Part shown: piece after piece, positions 1-8,062 of the stretch | How the letters are laid out: each line of letters starts with the position of its first letter | Position numbering within the stretch: position 1 is the first letter of the stretch | Source of the DNA: an uncultured Clostridium sp. | GTDB taxonomy: Bacteria; Bacillota; Clostridia; TANB77; CAG-508 | Reading direction: 5' to 3' | Assembly (NCBI GenBank): GCA_946008205.1 | Contig: CAMGAZ010000023.1 | Coordinates: 1-12,173 of the forward strand | DNA: 12,173 nucleotides | Made by a program: the position numbers and the translations under genes | Notes under the pieces: model-generated | The model's input: only the letters and a program-made list of their open reading frames with translations | The model's database searches: none | Told to the model about the DNA's origin: nothing

Positions 1-260
1 AACTCTAGCTTTGCACCATATTTATATTTTTCTTTATTTATAAATCTATCATAAAATTCTGGTAATGATTTTACTTTATAAAATTGCTTTTCTCCAATTT
101 TTATTTCAAGTTTTAATGTATTATTAGTTTTACTATATATAATTTTGGGTTCAATGTGAATGTTTCCATTTATATTAATATTTTTTGAGTCTTTCTCTTC
201 TTCTTCATTTAACTTATAAAACTCCTTAACAAATTGGTTAAATACTTTATAGTTTTCCAT
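1..260 (-). CDS. N-terminal part of probable SNF2-family helicase (partial)
   Basis: An open frame starts at an ATG at 258-260 and runs off the left edge of the window, giving about 86 residues. The start is supported by a GGGAG ribosome binding site seven bases upstream and by an in-frame TAA shortly before it. The visible part is lysine- and glutamate-rich. It ends in a segment of the type KIGEKQFYKVKSLPEFYDRF followed by YKYGAKLE, which resembles the domain preceding the ATPase core in bacterial SNF2 proteins (SNF2 helicase-associated domain, 'K-I-G-x-K-x-Y-x-V-K-x-[LI]-x-E-F'). No helicase motif lies inside the window, so the family call rests on this pattern from memory. The gene follows the topA terminator and is probably transcribed separately. 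No convincing promoter is seen in the 126-base gap. Confidence 0.5.
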   Translation of the reverse strand, partial: MENYKVFNQFVKEFYKLNEEEEKDSKNININGNIHIEPKIIYSKTNNTLKLEIKIGEKQFYKVKSLPEFYDRFINKEKYKYGAKLE

Positions 261-330
261 CAATCTTCTCCCATTTTATCTAGTTATCTATTATACAACT
301 TTTCAGCAGATTAATCAATCTTATTTTCAC

Positions 331-367
331 TAAAAAAGCAACTGTAAAATTTGATTACAGTTGCTTT
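331..367 (-). terminator. Rho-independent terminator after topA
   Basis: Positions 335-347 and 355-367 are a perfect 13-bp inverted repeat around a 7-base loop. Read on the minus strand, the stem is followed at once by six to seven T residues. It starts 20 bases after the topA stop codon, so it ends the topA transcript. Confidence 0.9.
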
Positions 368-386
368 CCTTTAGCATTCTATTATA

Positions 387-2453
387 TTATTTTTTTGTTT
401 TCTTAGTTTTCTTTTTAGCTTTCACTTTTCTTGTAGTCTTTTTATCTTTTTCGTTTTCTTCTGGTTTCCATTCTTCTCCCACTTTAGGTTTATTCCAAGA
501 TATATAATTACAAGATTCTGGGTTATGCTCACATATATAATAATTTTTTCCTCTTTTTGTTTTTCTTACTTGTACTTTTCCTCCACATACAGGGCAAGGT
601 ACATCTATTGTAACTACAAAAGGTTTTACATTTTTACATTCTGGGTATCCAGGGCATGCTAGAAACTTGCCATATCGCCCCATTTTTACTACCATCATTC
701 TGCCACATTTGTCGCACTTAATGTCAGATACTTCATCTTCTATTTTTACATGTTCTAATTCTTTGTCAACTTTTTCTACTTCTTGTTCAAATTGTGGATA
801 GAAATCTCTTAAAACTTGCTTCCAATCCTCTTGTCCAGATGCAACTTTATCAAATTCATCTTCTACCTTTGCGGTGAATTCTACATTTATTATCTCACTA
901 AAGTTTTCTGTTAAGAGTTTATTTACAACTTCACCTAATTCGGTTGGTACAAGCTGTTTTTTCTCTTTTATAACATATCTTCTTTCTAAAATTGTAGTAA
1001 TTGTAGGTGAATACGTGCTTGGTCTTCCTATTCCCTTTGCTTCTAGTTCTTTTACTAAACTAGCTTCTGTATATCTTGCAGGAGGTTCTGTAAAACTCTG
1101 CTTTGGTTCCAATTTTTTCTTTACTAGCTCTTGTCCTACATCTAGTGCTGGAATACTAGTATTTTCTTCGTCGTCCTGGTCATTATCGTTACCTTCAACA
1201 TATAAAGTCATAAATCCTTTAAATTTTAGTGCTTGTCCACTTGCTTTAAAATTATACTTATTTACATCTATATCAACGTTTATTGTATCATATACAGCAG
1301 CCGACATTTGACTTGCTAAAAATCTATTATATATTAATTTATATAATTTGTATTGATCTGTTGTAAGCGAATCTTTTATGCTCTCTGGGCTTATGTTTAT
1401 ATATGTTGGTCTAATTCCTTCGTGAGCATCTTGAGCATCGCTACTTTTTTTGTAATACCTATTTTCATAGTATTCTTTTCCATATATTCTTGTAATTTCT
1501 TCTTTTGCCACTGCTCTTGCTTCTTCAGATATTCTTGTAGAGTCTGTTCTCATATATGTTATAAGACCTACACTACCTTTTTCTGGTATTTTTACTCCTT
1601 CATACAAGCCTTGTGCAACAGACATTGTTTTCTTTAAGGTAAAGCCTAACTTTCTTGAAGCCTCTTGTTGCATTGTACTTGTTGTGAAAGGTGGCGCTGG
1701 AGTTCTCTTCTTTTCTCCTTTCTTCACATTTGATACAATATACTTTCCATTTTCTATGTCTGACAAAATTTGCTCTACTTCTTCTTTTTTGTGTAGTTCT
1801 AATTTCTTTCCATTTTTTCCATAAAATTTTGCTTCGAATTCTTTTTTAGAGCTATTATCTAGTAAAGTTGCATATATGTTCCAGTATTCTTCAGGAATAA
1901 AGTTTCTAATTTCATTTTCTCTATCTACTATTAATTTTACAGCAACAGATTGAACTCTTCCTGCAGAAAGTCCTGGTTTTACTTTCTTCCATAGCAGAGG
2001 ACTTATCTTATATCCAACTATTCTATCTAACACACGTCTCGCTTGTTGTGCATTCGTCAAATTCATGTCTATTTTTCTTGGTTTTTTTATTGAAGATTGA
2101 ACAGTTTCTTTTGTTATCTCGTTAAAAGTAACTCTACATACGCTGTCTTCTGGAATTTCCAATATATGAGCCAAGTGCCATGCAATGGCTTCTCCTTCAC
2201 GATCAGGGTCAGTTGCAAGATACACGGTTTTTGCATTCTTTGCGTCTTTTTTTAAGGATTTTATTAAATCCCCCTTTCCTCTAATATTTATATATTCTGG
2301 TTCAAAATCGTTTTCAATGTTTACACCAAGTTTTGATTTGGGCAAATCTCTTATATGTCCCATAGATGCTACTACTTTTGTATTTCCTCCAAGGAATTTT
2401 TTTATTGTATTAGCTTTTGCTGGTGATTCAACAATTATTAGTTTATCTGCCAT
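387..2453 (-). CDS. topA: DNA topoisomerase I (type IA)
   Basis: A 688-residue type IA topoisomerase, which relaxes negative supercoils through a transient 5'-phosphotyrosine bond. The Toprim domain opens with IIVESPAKA (residues 6-14) and carries the metal-binding acidic motif TDPDREGEA (81-89). The segment GLSAGRVQSVA (161-171) is the conserved strand-binding motif. The catalytic tyrosine is Y300 in GLITYMRTDSTR. Two C-terminal four-cysteine zinc ribbons follow, at about 580-606 and 620-648, and the protein ends in a tail of about 40 residues dominated by lysine. Length and order fit a typical Firmicute TopA, and no break is seen. The ATG is preceded by GGGAG seven bases upstream. The gene stands alone between its own promoter-like sequence and a strong terminator. 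It contains no CGG codon. The arginine of GRYGKF in the first zinc ribbon is encoded by CGA, which shows that CGA is read as arginine here. Confidence 0.97.
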   Translation of the reverse strand: MADKLIIVESPAKANTIKKFLGGNTKVVASMGHIRDLPKSKLGVNIENDFEPEYINIRGKGDLIKSLKKDAKNAKTVYLATDPDREGEAIAWHLAHILEIPEDSVCRVTFNEITKETVQSSIKKPRKIDMNLTNAQQARRVLDRIVGYKISPLLWKKVKPGLSAGRVQSVAVKLIVDRENEIRNFIPEEYWNIYATLLDNSSKKEFEAKFYGKNGKKLELHKKEEVEQILSDIENGKYIVSNVKKGEKKRTPAPPFTTSTMQQEASRKLGFTLKKTMSVAQGLYEGVKIPEKGSVGLITYMRTDSTRISEEARAVAKEEITRIYGKEYYENRYYKKSSDAQDAHEGIRPTYINISPESIKDSLTTDQYKLYKLIYNRFLASQMSAAVYDTINVDIDVNKYNFKASGQALKFKGFMTLYVEGNDNDQDDEENTSIPALDVGQELVKKKLEPKQSFTEPPARYTEASLVKELEAKGIGRPSTYSPTITTILERRYVIKEKKQLVPTELGEVVNKLLTENFSEIINVEFTAKVEDEFDKVASGQEDWKQVLRDFYPQFEQEVEKVDKELEHVKIEDEVSDIKCDKCGRMMVVKMGRYGKFLACPGYPECKNVKPFVVTIDVPCPVCGGKVQVRKTKRGKNYYICEHNPESCNYISWNKPKVGEEWKPEENEKDKKTTRKVKAKKKTKKTKK

Positions 2454-2503
2454 TATGCATCTCCCATTCTTTTTTATTTATATGTAAAATATATTTTCAA
2501 TAT

Positions 2504-2532
2504 ATTTTAGCTTACTTTTATTTATTTTTCAA
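2504..2532 (-). promoter_or_regulatory. Probable topA promoter
   Basis: On the minus strand TTGAAA (2527-2532) lies 17 bases before TAAAAT (2504-2509), each one mismatch from the sigma-A consensus hexamers. This puts transcription start about 45 bases upstream of the topA ATG. The region is very AT-rich, so chance matches are easy. The placement and the 17-base spacer are what favour it. Confidence 0.45.
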
Positions 2533-2591
2533 GCTTTCCGTCAAATATTTATAAATAATGTTTGAATATAGATTTAAAATATTGAATTATA

Positions 2592-2933
2592 CTATTCCTT
2601 ATTTTGATCTGGATTGTATATAAGTTCTGGGCATTTTCTTAAGTCTGTTATTATATCATTGGTTGTTACTGGCGTTACTTTGTTTTTTACCAGCAACTTT
2701 AATAATTTTTCTATTACTTGTTCACTATTTGATATATATTTTTCAACTGTTCTCTCCTTCGTTTTACTTTTTCCATTCAACTCTTCTTTTACAATCTCTA
2801 TTCCATATTTCTTTCTTTTAGTTTTTATTATAAGGGATTTTATCTTATAATATTTTAATTTTATGGAAGTTTTTTTACCTATATCCTCTGAATCTTTCTC
2901 ATTGATTTTTGTTTCTCCATACAATGTTTTCAT
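2592..2933 (-). CDS. DUF6514-like small protein of unknown function
   Basis: A 113-residue protein with no signal peptide or membrane segment. The middle and C-terminal part (YGIEIVKEE, then EKYISNSEQVIEKLLKLLVKN, then VTPVTTNDIITDL) has the shape I associate with DUF6514, a family of small Clostridia proteins of unknown role: a short beta region, 'KYIS' and an amphipathic helix, then 'VTPVHLxDII'. This assignment is from memory and unverified. The N-terminal 60 residues are lysine-rich and less recognisable. The start is well supported by an AGGAGGT ribosome binding site (2940-2946), among the strongest in the window. The gene lies between the murG terminator and topA and seems to have its own promoter, so it is probably not part of the cell-wall operon. 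No function is proposed. Confidence 0.75.
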   Translation of the reverse strand: MKTLYGETKINEKDSEDIGKKTSIKLKYYKIKSLIIKTKRKKYGIEIVKEELNGKSKTKERTVEKYISNSEQVIEKLLKLLVKNKVTPVTTNDIITDLRKCPELIYNPDQNKE

Positions 2934-2954
2934 ATTCTTACCTCCTAAAAGGTT

Positions 2955-2984
2955 ATAATATCATCAAATATATTTATGTTGCAA
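2955..2984 (-). promoter_or_regulatory. Possible promoter of the DUF6514-like gene
   Basis: On the minus strand TTGCAA (2979-2984) is separated by 18 bases from TATTAT (2955-2960). It lies just downstream of the murG terminator and implies a very short leader of about 15 bases that begins close to the AGGAGGT site. The -35 match is only moderate. Confidence 0.35.
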
Positions 2985-3019
2985 GTATTTTCGTATTACT
3001 ATTTTCGACATATTTTGAC

Positions 3020-3057
3020 AATAAAAATCTTAGCAAGTTGATTAATTGCTAAGATTT
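3020..3057 (-). terminator. Terminator of the dcw cluster, overlapping the murG stop codon
   Basis: Positions 3025-3036 and 3046-3057 form a perfect 12-bp stem around a 9-base loop. On the minus strand it is followed by a run of T residues (TTTTTATT). The first arm contains the last bases and the TAG stop codon of murG, so the terminator begins before translation ends. Confidence 0.88.
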
Positions 3058-4170
3058 CTTTATAACTTTTAGTATCTCTTTATATATTTTTTCTTCTGCA
3101 TTTAGCTTTGCTACTTTATATGCATTATTTCCCATATTCTCTAAACTTCTATTGTCTTTAATAATCTCATTTATCGTATCATTCAATTTTGAATAATTTA
3201 AATCTTTATCTAGAATTATTCTTGCAGCATTCACATTTTCTAATACTTTGGCATTATATTCTTGATGATTTTCTGTGGCAAATGGAAATGGTATAAATAT
3301 TGCTGGTTTTCCTAATTCAGAAATTTCCGTAATAGTCATTGCTCCACTTCTAGAAACAATTAAATCAGCTACTTCCATAATCTCTTGCATATTATATATG
3401 TATGGCACTATTTTCGTATTGTTTGTACTATTAATGTCTATCTTTTTATTAGCCAATTCATTCTTTATGTTTTCAAAATTTTCTTTTCCAGCTGCCCATA
3501 CAATTTGATATCTATCATTTAATTTATTTTCAATTATTCCAAGTAATGCCTCGTTAATACTTCTAGCTCCTTGGCTTCCTCCAAAAGTAAGAACCGTTGG
3601 AATATCTAATCGTAGCCCCATCTCTTTCTTTTTCTCTTTTTTTTCTTCTTCACTTAGTCTTTTATTAGTTATTTTAGATGGTGTACCTGTAACTACTACT
3701 TTTTTTGCTTTAGGCAATCTATCTTTTGCCTCCTTAAATCCCACAAAAATTTCTGTAGCTTTATTAGACAATAGTTTTACTGCTACCCCTGGGAAAGCAT
3801 TGCTTTCGTGTAAAACAATAGGTATGTTTAATTTGTTAGCAGCTTGCCCTACTGCAACGCAAATATACCCACCTGTTCCAATTACAATATCAGGTTTAAA
3901 TTCTTGTAAAATTTTCTTTGCTTGTCCTATAGCTTTTATAGTCTTGTATAATCTTTTTATATTGTCTATGTTTATTTTCCTATTAATTCCATATGCATCT
4001 ATCTTTTTTAATTCATACCCAGCCCTTGGAACCAAATCATTTTCTAGACCTCTTCCTGTCCCTATAAATATGATTTCAGAGTTTGGTTCTTCTGCCATTA
4101 TCTTATTGGCAATGGCTATTCCTGGATTTATATGACCACCTGTTCCTGCTGCTGCTATTACAACTTTCAT
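3049..4170 (-). CDS. murG: UDP-GlcNAc:lipid I N-acetylglucosamine transferase MurG
   Basis: MurG adds GlcNAc to undecaprenyl-PP-MurNAc-pentapeptide (lipid I) on the inner face of the membrane, giving lipid II. The protein has 373 residues, the usual size, and a GT-B layout. The N-terminal glycine-rich loop is AAGTGGHINP (7-16, with H13). The second loop GTGGY is at 98-102 and the lipid I-side motif HESNAFPG at 121-128. The third loop GGSQGA is at 197-202. The UDP-GlcNAc pocket lies around 272-310, with SRSGAMTITE and PFPFATENHQ. A GGAAGG-type ribosome binding site lies about ten bases upstream of the ATG. murG is the last gene of the cluster, 72 bases after the corrected ftsW stop, and ends inside the terminator stem. 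The frame is intact, and both CGG triplets in the gene are out of frame. Confidence 0.96.
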   Translation of the reverse strand: MKVVIAAAGTGGHINPGIAIANKIMAEEPNSEIIFIGTGRGLENDLVPRAGYELKKIDAYGINRKINIDNIKRLYKTIKAIGQAKKILQEFKPDIVIGTGGYICVAVGQAANKLNIPIVLHESNAFPGVAVKLLSNKATEIFVGFKEAKDRLPKAKKVVVTGTPSKITNKRLSEEEKKEKKKEMGLRLDIPTVLTFGGSQGARSINEALLGIIENKLNDRYQIVWAAGKENFENIKNELANKKIDINSTNNTKIVPYIYNMQEIMEVADLIVSRSGAMTITEISELGKPAIFIPFPFATENHQEYNAKVLENVNAARIILDKDLNYSKLNDTINEIIKDNRSLENMGNNAYKVAKLNAEEKIYKEILKVIKKS

Positions 4171-4242
4171 ATTCTTATTTTCCTTCCATTTACGAATTTA
4201 TTTCACGCATTATAAAAATATAAGCCGTAAATTGTAACTTAT

Positions 4243-5416
4243 CTAAACTTTTGAACCTGCTCTTGATATATTCAGCAATATTCCTACAGAAGCTAGAAGT
4301 ATCACAAGTGCAGTTCCTCCGGTAACTAAAGAACGGTAGCGCCATACCTGTCGTTGGTATAGAAGCTGTAACAACTGCTATGTTAATTATTGCTTGAGTC
4401 GCAACCAATGTTGTTACTCCTATTGCAAGAAGACTTCCAAACATATCTGGAGCTTTCATTGATATTACTATTCCCCTCCATGCGAATACGGCAAACAATG
4501 CAATAATCACTGCACATCCAACAAACCCTAATTCCTCTGCAACAATTGCAAATATAAAATCATTTTGTGGCTCCGGTATGTATAAATATTTCTGTTTACT
4601 ATTACCTAAGCCTACTCCAAATAGTCCTCCCGAGCCTATAGCATATAAACTCTGAACCATTTGATATCCAGTTCCAGTTGCATCAGCCCATGGATCAAAG
4701 AATGTTTTTATTCTATCTAATCTAAATGAACCTGAAGAACTTGATTCTCCTTTTAGTAGTTCTTTTATTACAATTAATGCAACTCCAGCAATGCCTACTA
4801 ATCCTGCAAGTAAAAAGTGCAATACTCTACAGCCAGCCATAAGCATCATAACGCAAGTTACTATTCCAATTACTAAAGATACACTTAAGTGATTTTGTAT
4901 AAAATACAATATTGCTATTGGTGGTACTAACAACAAAAATGGTTTTACAAAGCCTTTCCAAAAATCCTTTAACTCACTCTTATGGTCGGATAAATATCCT
5001 GCATAAAAAATGATAAGTCCTATTTTTGAAATCTCTGAAGGCTGGAACTGTCCAAGTATAGGAACTTTTATCCATCTTGTAGCTCCATTTACACTTTTCC
5101 CTAGTCCGGGAACTAATACAAGTAATAGTACTAGAACAGAGCCAGCATATACTGCCCAATAATATTTTTTATAAAATCTGTAATCTATCTTTGATATAAA
5201 CAACATAGCTATTATTCCTATAATGGCACATATAAATTGCTTTATAAAATATGTATAGCTCTTTCCCGTCTCAGACAAGGCAGAAGGCGCACTGGCAGAA
5301 AGCACCATTACAATTCCTAAAGATAGTAATATTAATACTGTTATAAATAATATATAATCCATTTTATTGTTTAAGAATTTTGAAAATCTTTTTACTTTCT
5401 TTTTTCCGGTTTGCAT
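4243..5416 (-). CDS. ftsW: Septal peptidoglycan polymerase FtsW (SEDS family), read through a +1 shift at CGG
   Basis: FtsW is a polytopic SEDS glycosyltransferase that polymerises lipid II at the septum together with a class B PBP. The first 365 residues are in one frame. They hold about nine membrane segments, the motif RWIKVPILGQFQPSEISK (114-131), the loop DPWADATGTGYQ (241-252) and PEPQNDFIFAIVAEELG (281-297), where D286 matches the catalytic aspartate of the family. After PFFSY (to Y365) the next codon is CGG. Read in frame, the tail becomes unrelated sequence to a stop at 4190. Skipping one C gives GGTALVILL and the rest of the last membrane helix, ending in a TAG at 4243-4245. That yields a normal 390-residue FtsW. 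P-F-x-S-Y-G-G is a hallmark of the family, so the shift is located to the base. The ATG has an AAGGAAG ribosome binding site and lies 22 bases after mraY. Identity is sure. Whether the shift is programmed, mutational or artefactual is open. Confidence 0.9.
4318..4324 (-). other. +1 frameshift site TAC-CGG-A in ftsW
   Basis: On the coding strand the upstream frame reads TAC (Tyr365) then CGG (4319-4321). The conserved frame reads TAC, skips C, then GGA-GGA-ACT (Gly-Gly-Thr). No slippery run is present, because the Tyr tRNA would repair poorly on ACC. The feature in common with the PBP site is an A-site CGG after a codon ending in C, with GGA as the +1 codon. No upstream Shine-Dalgarno-like stimulator or obvious downstream pseudoknot is visible. 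Confidence 0.75.
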
Positions 5417-5438
5417 TTGTTCTTCCTTTCATTTTATT

Positions 5439-6428
5439 TTATATCGCAACTAAGCCTATCATACAGGCAATTAATGTAACTATGCTAAATACTGAAACAA
5501 TAGTATTTTCATGCCATCCACATAATTCAAAGTGATGATGTAATGGGGCCATTTTAAATACTCTTTTACCGGTTCTTTTATAATGTAAAACTTGTATTAT
5601 ATCTGATAAAGTTTCTAAAACTGGAACTATCGCAATTATAATTAATAATATTGGCATTTTTAGATATATTGCCATTACAGATACAGCCCCTCCTAGAAAT
5701 AAAGACCCTGTATCTCCCATGAATACTTTTGCTGGATGTAGATTAAATACTAGAAATGCTAAACATATTCCTATTAAGCTTGCTCCAAAAACAACTATTT
5801 CTTTTACTCCTAGTATTACTCCTATAACTGTTAAACAAGTTAAAATTATAGTAGTTACAGATGTACTTAATCCATCAATTCCATCTGTTAAATTAATTGC
5901 ATTTGTTGTTGCAAGCATTACTAATATTGTAAATGGTATATATAACCATATAGGCAATGTAATTGATGTTTTTGCAAAAGGTATTATTATATCAGTTCCT
6001 ATATTCATTACCTTAATTAAATACACTGTAAATATTGTAGCAATAATAAGTAATCCTAGCATTTTATACTTTGGTTTCAAACCTTCAGTATTGTTTAAAA
6101 TCAACTTTTTAAAGTCATCGATAAAACCTACTATTCCAAAGCCAACCGTAACTAATATTAATGGGACTAAATTTTTTGCAACTAATTGTTCCCCTGCATC
6201 TATAGATTTTGAATATTTAAAATATTCAATACCTCCCATTATTAATATAGCAATTATCATTACTATTCCACCCATAGTTGGAGTTCCTTGTTTTTTTAGA
6301 TGCGACTTTGGTCCATCATCTCTCTCATGTTGCCCTATTTTTTTTCTTCTTAAAATTGGTATCACTATTATTGATATCGCAAATGCTATCGAAAAAGCCA
6401 GCATTAATATCTTCGTTTGATATGTCAT
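5439..6428 (-). CDS. mraY: Phospho-MurNAc-pentapeptide translocase MraY
   Basis: MraY transfers phospho-MurNAc-pentapeptide from UDP to undecaprenyl phosphate, making lipid I, the substrate of MurG. The 329-residue protein is highly hydrophobic with about ten membrane segments. The family signatures are all present: DDGPKSHLKKQGTPTMGG (37-54), GFIDDFKKL (101-109) with the Mg-binding D104/D105, TNAINLTDGIDGLSTS (175-190), KVFMGDTGSLFLGG (234-247) with D239, and near the C terminus MAPLHHHFE. The ATG lies one base after the murE TAA, and its AAGGAG ribosome binding site is inside the end of murE, which implies translational coupling. In many dcw clusters murF precedes mraY and murD follows it. 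Both are missing from these positions here. Confidence 0.97.
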   Translation of the reverse strand: MTYQTKILMLAFSIAFAISIIVIPILRRKKIGQHERDDGPKSHLKKQGTPTMGGIVMIIAILIMGGIEYFKYSKSIDAGEQLVAKNLVPLILVTVGFGIVGFIDDFKKLILNNTEGLKPKYKMLGLLIIATIFTVYLIKVMNIGTDIIIPFAKTSITLPIWLYIPFTILVMLATTNAINLTDGIDGLSTSVTTIILTCLTVIGVILGVKEIVVFGASLIGICLAFLVFNLHPAKVFMGDTGSLFLGGAVSVMAIYLKMPILLIIIAIVPVLETLSDIIQVLHYKRTGKRVFKMAPLHHHFELCGWHENTIVSVFSIVTLIACMIGLVAI

Positions 6429-6429
6429 A

Positions 6430-7902
6430 TTAAATTTCTCCTTTGATTATTTGGTTTACTATTATTCTTTCATCAAATGGATGCTTTACTCCATTTATCT
6501 CTTGATATGGTTCATGTCCTTTTCCAGCTAGTACTATGATATCCTTTTTTCCTGCCATATTTATTGCATATTTTATTGCTTCTATTCTATCTACTATACA
6601 TACATATTTTCCATTTGTCTTTTTTATTCCAACTTCAATTTCATCTACAATTGATTGTGGATTTTCTGTTCTTGGATTATCAGATGTTATTATTGTAAAA
6701 TCCGCTATTTTGCCTGATATTTCTCCCATTATTGGTCTTTTACTAGTATCCCTATCTCCTCCACATCCAAATACAGAAATTACTCTTCCTCTTGTATATG
6801 ATTTTACAGCCTGCAAAATATTTGCTAAACTTTCTGGCGAGTGGGCATAGTCAATCATTATAGTAAGATCTTTGCTATTATTCACAAGCTCCGATCTTCC
6901 AGGAACACGTACTTCTAATAAAGCTTCCTTTATACTGTCTGCCGAGCAGCCTAGCTTTTCTGCCACACTAATTGCAGCCAAACTATTATATACACTAAAT
7001 CTTCCTGGAATTCCAACTTTTACTCTTTCATTTTTATCTCCAATCTTTACTTTAAAGTCCACGTATGAATTAGTAATTGTTATATCCTTTGCAAGTAAGT
7101 TGCAACTGTTATCTATTCCATATGTTTTTAAATCGCATACTGGTACTAATTTTGGTACTTTGCAAACTTGCAAATCATCAATATTTATAAAACCGCATTT
7201 ACACATTTTAAACAATTTCAATTTTGATTCAAAATAATCTTGCATATCCGGATGTTCTTTTGGACTAATATGGTCTTCTGAGAAATTTGTAAATACAGCT
7301 ATATCAAAATCACATCCAGCAACCCTATTTAATTTTAAACTTTGAGAAGACACATCCATAACTACTGATTTACAGACATCATTTACCATTTGAGCGAAAT
7401 ATTGTTGTAATTCTATGCTTTCTGGGGTAGTTCTATCACTATCCATTATCTTTTTATTTCCACTATAAATAGCAATAGTACCAATTAATCCAGTTTTTAT
7501 TCCTTGTTTTTCTAATATTTCCTTTATCATATATGTTGTTGTTGTTTTTCCTTTTGTTCCAGTAACTCCAATCAACTTAAATTTTCTTGATGGATTATCA
7601 TAGAAATTGCATGAGCAAATTGCCATTGCATATCTTGCATCAGGTACTACTAATAAAGTTACATCTTCTGGTATGTTAATAGCCTTAATATCTGTACCTT
7701 CTTCTACTAAAACAACTTTAGCTCCCTTTTCTATTGCGCTAGAAATATATTGTGTACCATCTGTAGTAAAACCTTTTATAGCAAAAAACATACTTCCTTC
7801 TACTACTTTTCTTGAGTCCTTTTCAATTGTTGTTATCTCTCTGTCAATTTCTCCTTTTGCCTTTATTCCTTCCAATCCTTCTAATACTTTTTTTAAATTC
7901 AT
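6430..7902 (-). CDS. murE: UDP-MurNAc-tripeptide synthetase MurE, meso-diaminopimelate type
   Basis: MurE adds the third stem-peptide residue to UDP-MurNAc-L-Ala-D-Glu with ATP in the cytoplasm. I start it at 7902 (MNLKKVLEGL), giving 490 residues. This aligns with the usual N terminus, and a GGAGAGG site lies 13 bases upstream. An in-frame ATG at 7914 leaves only about four bases after GGAG. Motifs: substrate loop around 28-31, P-loop GTKGKTT (115-121), then DRTTPESIELQQ, DVSSQSLKLNR, TNFSEDHISP, YAHSPESL and GCGGDRDTSKRP. DNPR at 408-411 is the signature of meso-DAP-adding enzymes, as opposed to the lysine type. The C terminus has AGKGHEPYQ. The frame is intact and all five CGG triplets are out of frame. 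The gene is separated from the PBP gene by 160 bases and overlaps the mraY ribosome binding site. Confidence 0.95.
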   Translation of the reverse strand: MNLKKVLEGLEGIKAKGEIDREITTIEKDSRKVVEGSMFFAIKGFTTDGTQYISSAIEKGAKVVLVEEGTDIKAINIPEDVTLLVVPDARYAMAICSCNFYDNPSRKFKLIGVTGTKGKTTTTYMIKEILEKQGIKTGLIGTIAIYSGNKKIMDSDRTTPESIELQQYFAQMVNDVCKSVVMDVSSQSLKLNRVAGCDFDIAVFTNFSEDHISPKEHPDMQDYFESKLKLFKMCKCGFINIDDLQVCKVPKLVPVCDLKTYGIDNSCNLLAKDITITNSYVDFKVKIGDKNERVKVGIPGRFSVYNSLAAISVAEKLGCSADSIKEALLEVRVPGRSELVNNSKDLTIMIDYAHSPESLANILQAVKSYTRGRVISVFGCGGDRDTSKRPIMGEISGKIADFTIITSDNPRTENPQSIVDEIEVGIKKTNGKYVCIVDRIEAIKYAINMAGKKDIIVLAGKGHEPYQEINGVKHPFDERIIVNQIIKGEI

Positions 7903-8062
7903 AATTATTACCATTCCTCTCCAGGCTTATGCCGGTTAATATTTTCATTAGCATATAGCATTTGCTATTACTGCCATTTTTTCTTTTAACATTATATAAT
8001 TAAAATTTGCTTTTGTATAGAGTTCTCTCAATTTTTCTTAATTTTTTTCTATTATATGTGTA
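7903..8062 (-). other. 160-base gap between the PBP gene and murE
   Basis: This is the widest gap inside the cluster. On the minus strand it holds a consensus -10-like TATAAT in a palindromic AT block (7991-8000) with no good -35 hexamer at the right distance. A short hairpin, ATAGCA-AA-TGCTAT, precedes the murE ribosome binding site. A secondary promoter for murE is possible but not demonstrated. No terminator is seen after the PBP stop codon. Confidence 0.3.

Noticed and set aside
3015..3020. TTGACA on the + strand as a promoter reading into murG antisense
   Set aside because: There is no -10 hexamer at 16-18 bases, and the sequence overlaps the T-run side of the murG terminator.
4190..4318. 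Alternative C terminus of FtsW in the unshifted frame
   Set aside because: The tail after PFFSY has no resemblance to the family, while the +1 frame supplies the conserved GG motif and last helix with a stop at the normal length.
5719..6420. Long open frame on the + strand opposite mraY (233 codons)
   Set aside because: It is antisense to a fully recognisable mraY, with hydrophobic low-complexity content, no ribosome binding site and no family resemblance. The other + strand frames opposite topA, murG, murE and rsmH were rejected for the same reason.
7903..7914. murE start at the ATG at 7914
   Set aside because: The ribosome binding site would be only about four bases away, and the extra MVII residues do not fit the family. 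The ATG at 7902 begins the typical MNLKKVLEGL. The choice is not certain.
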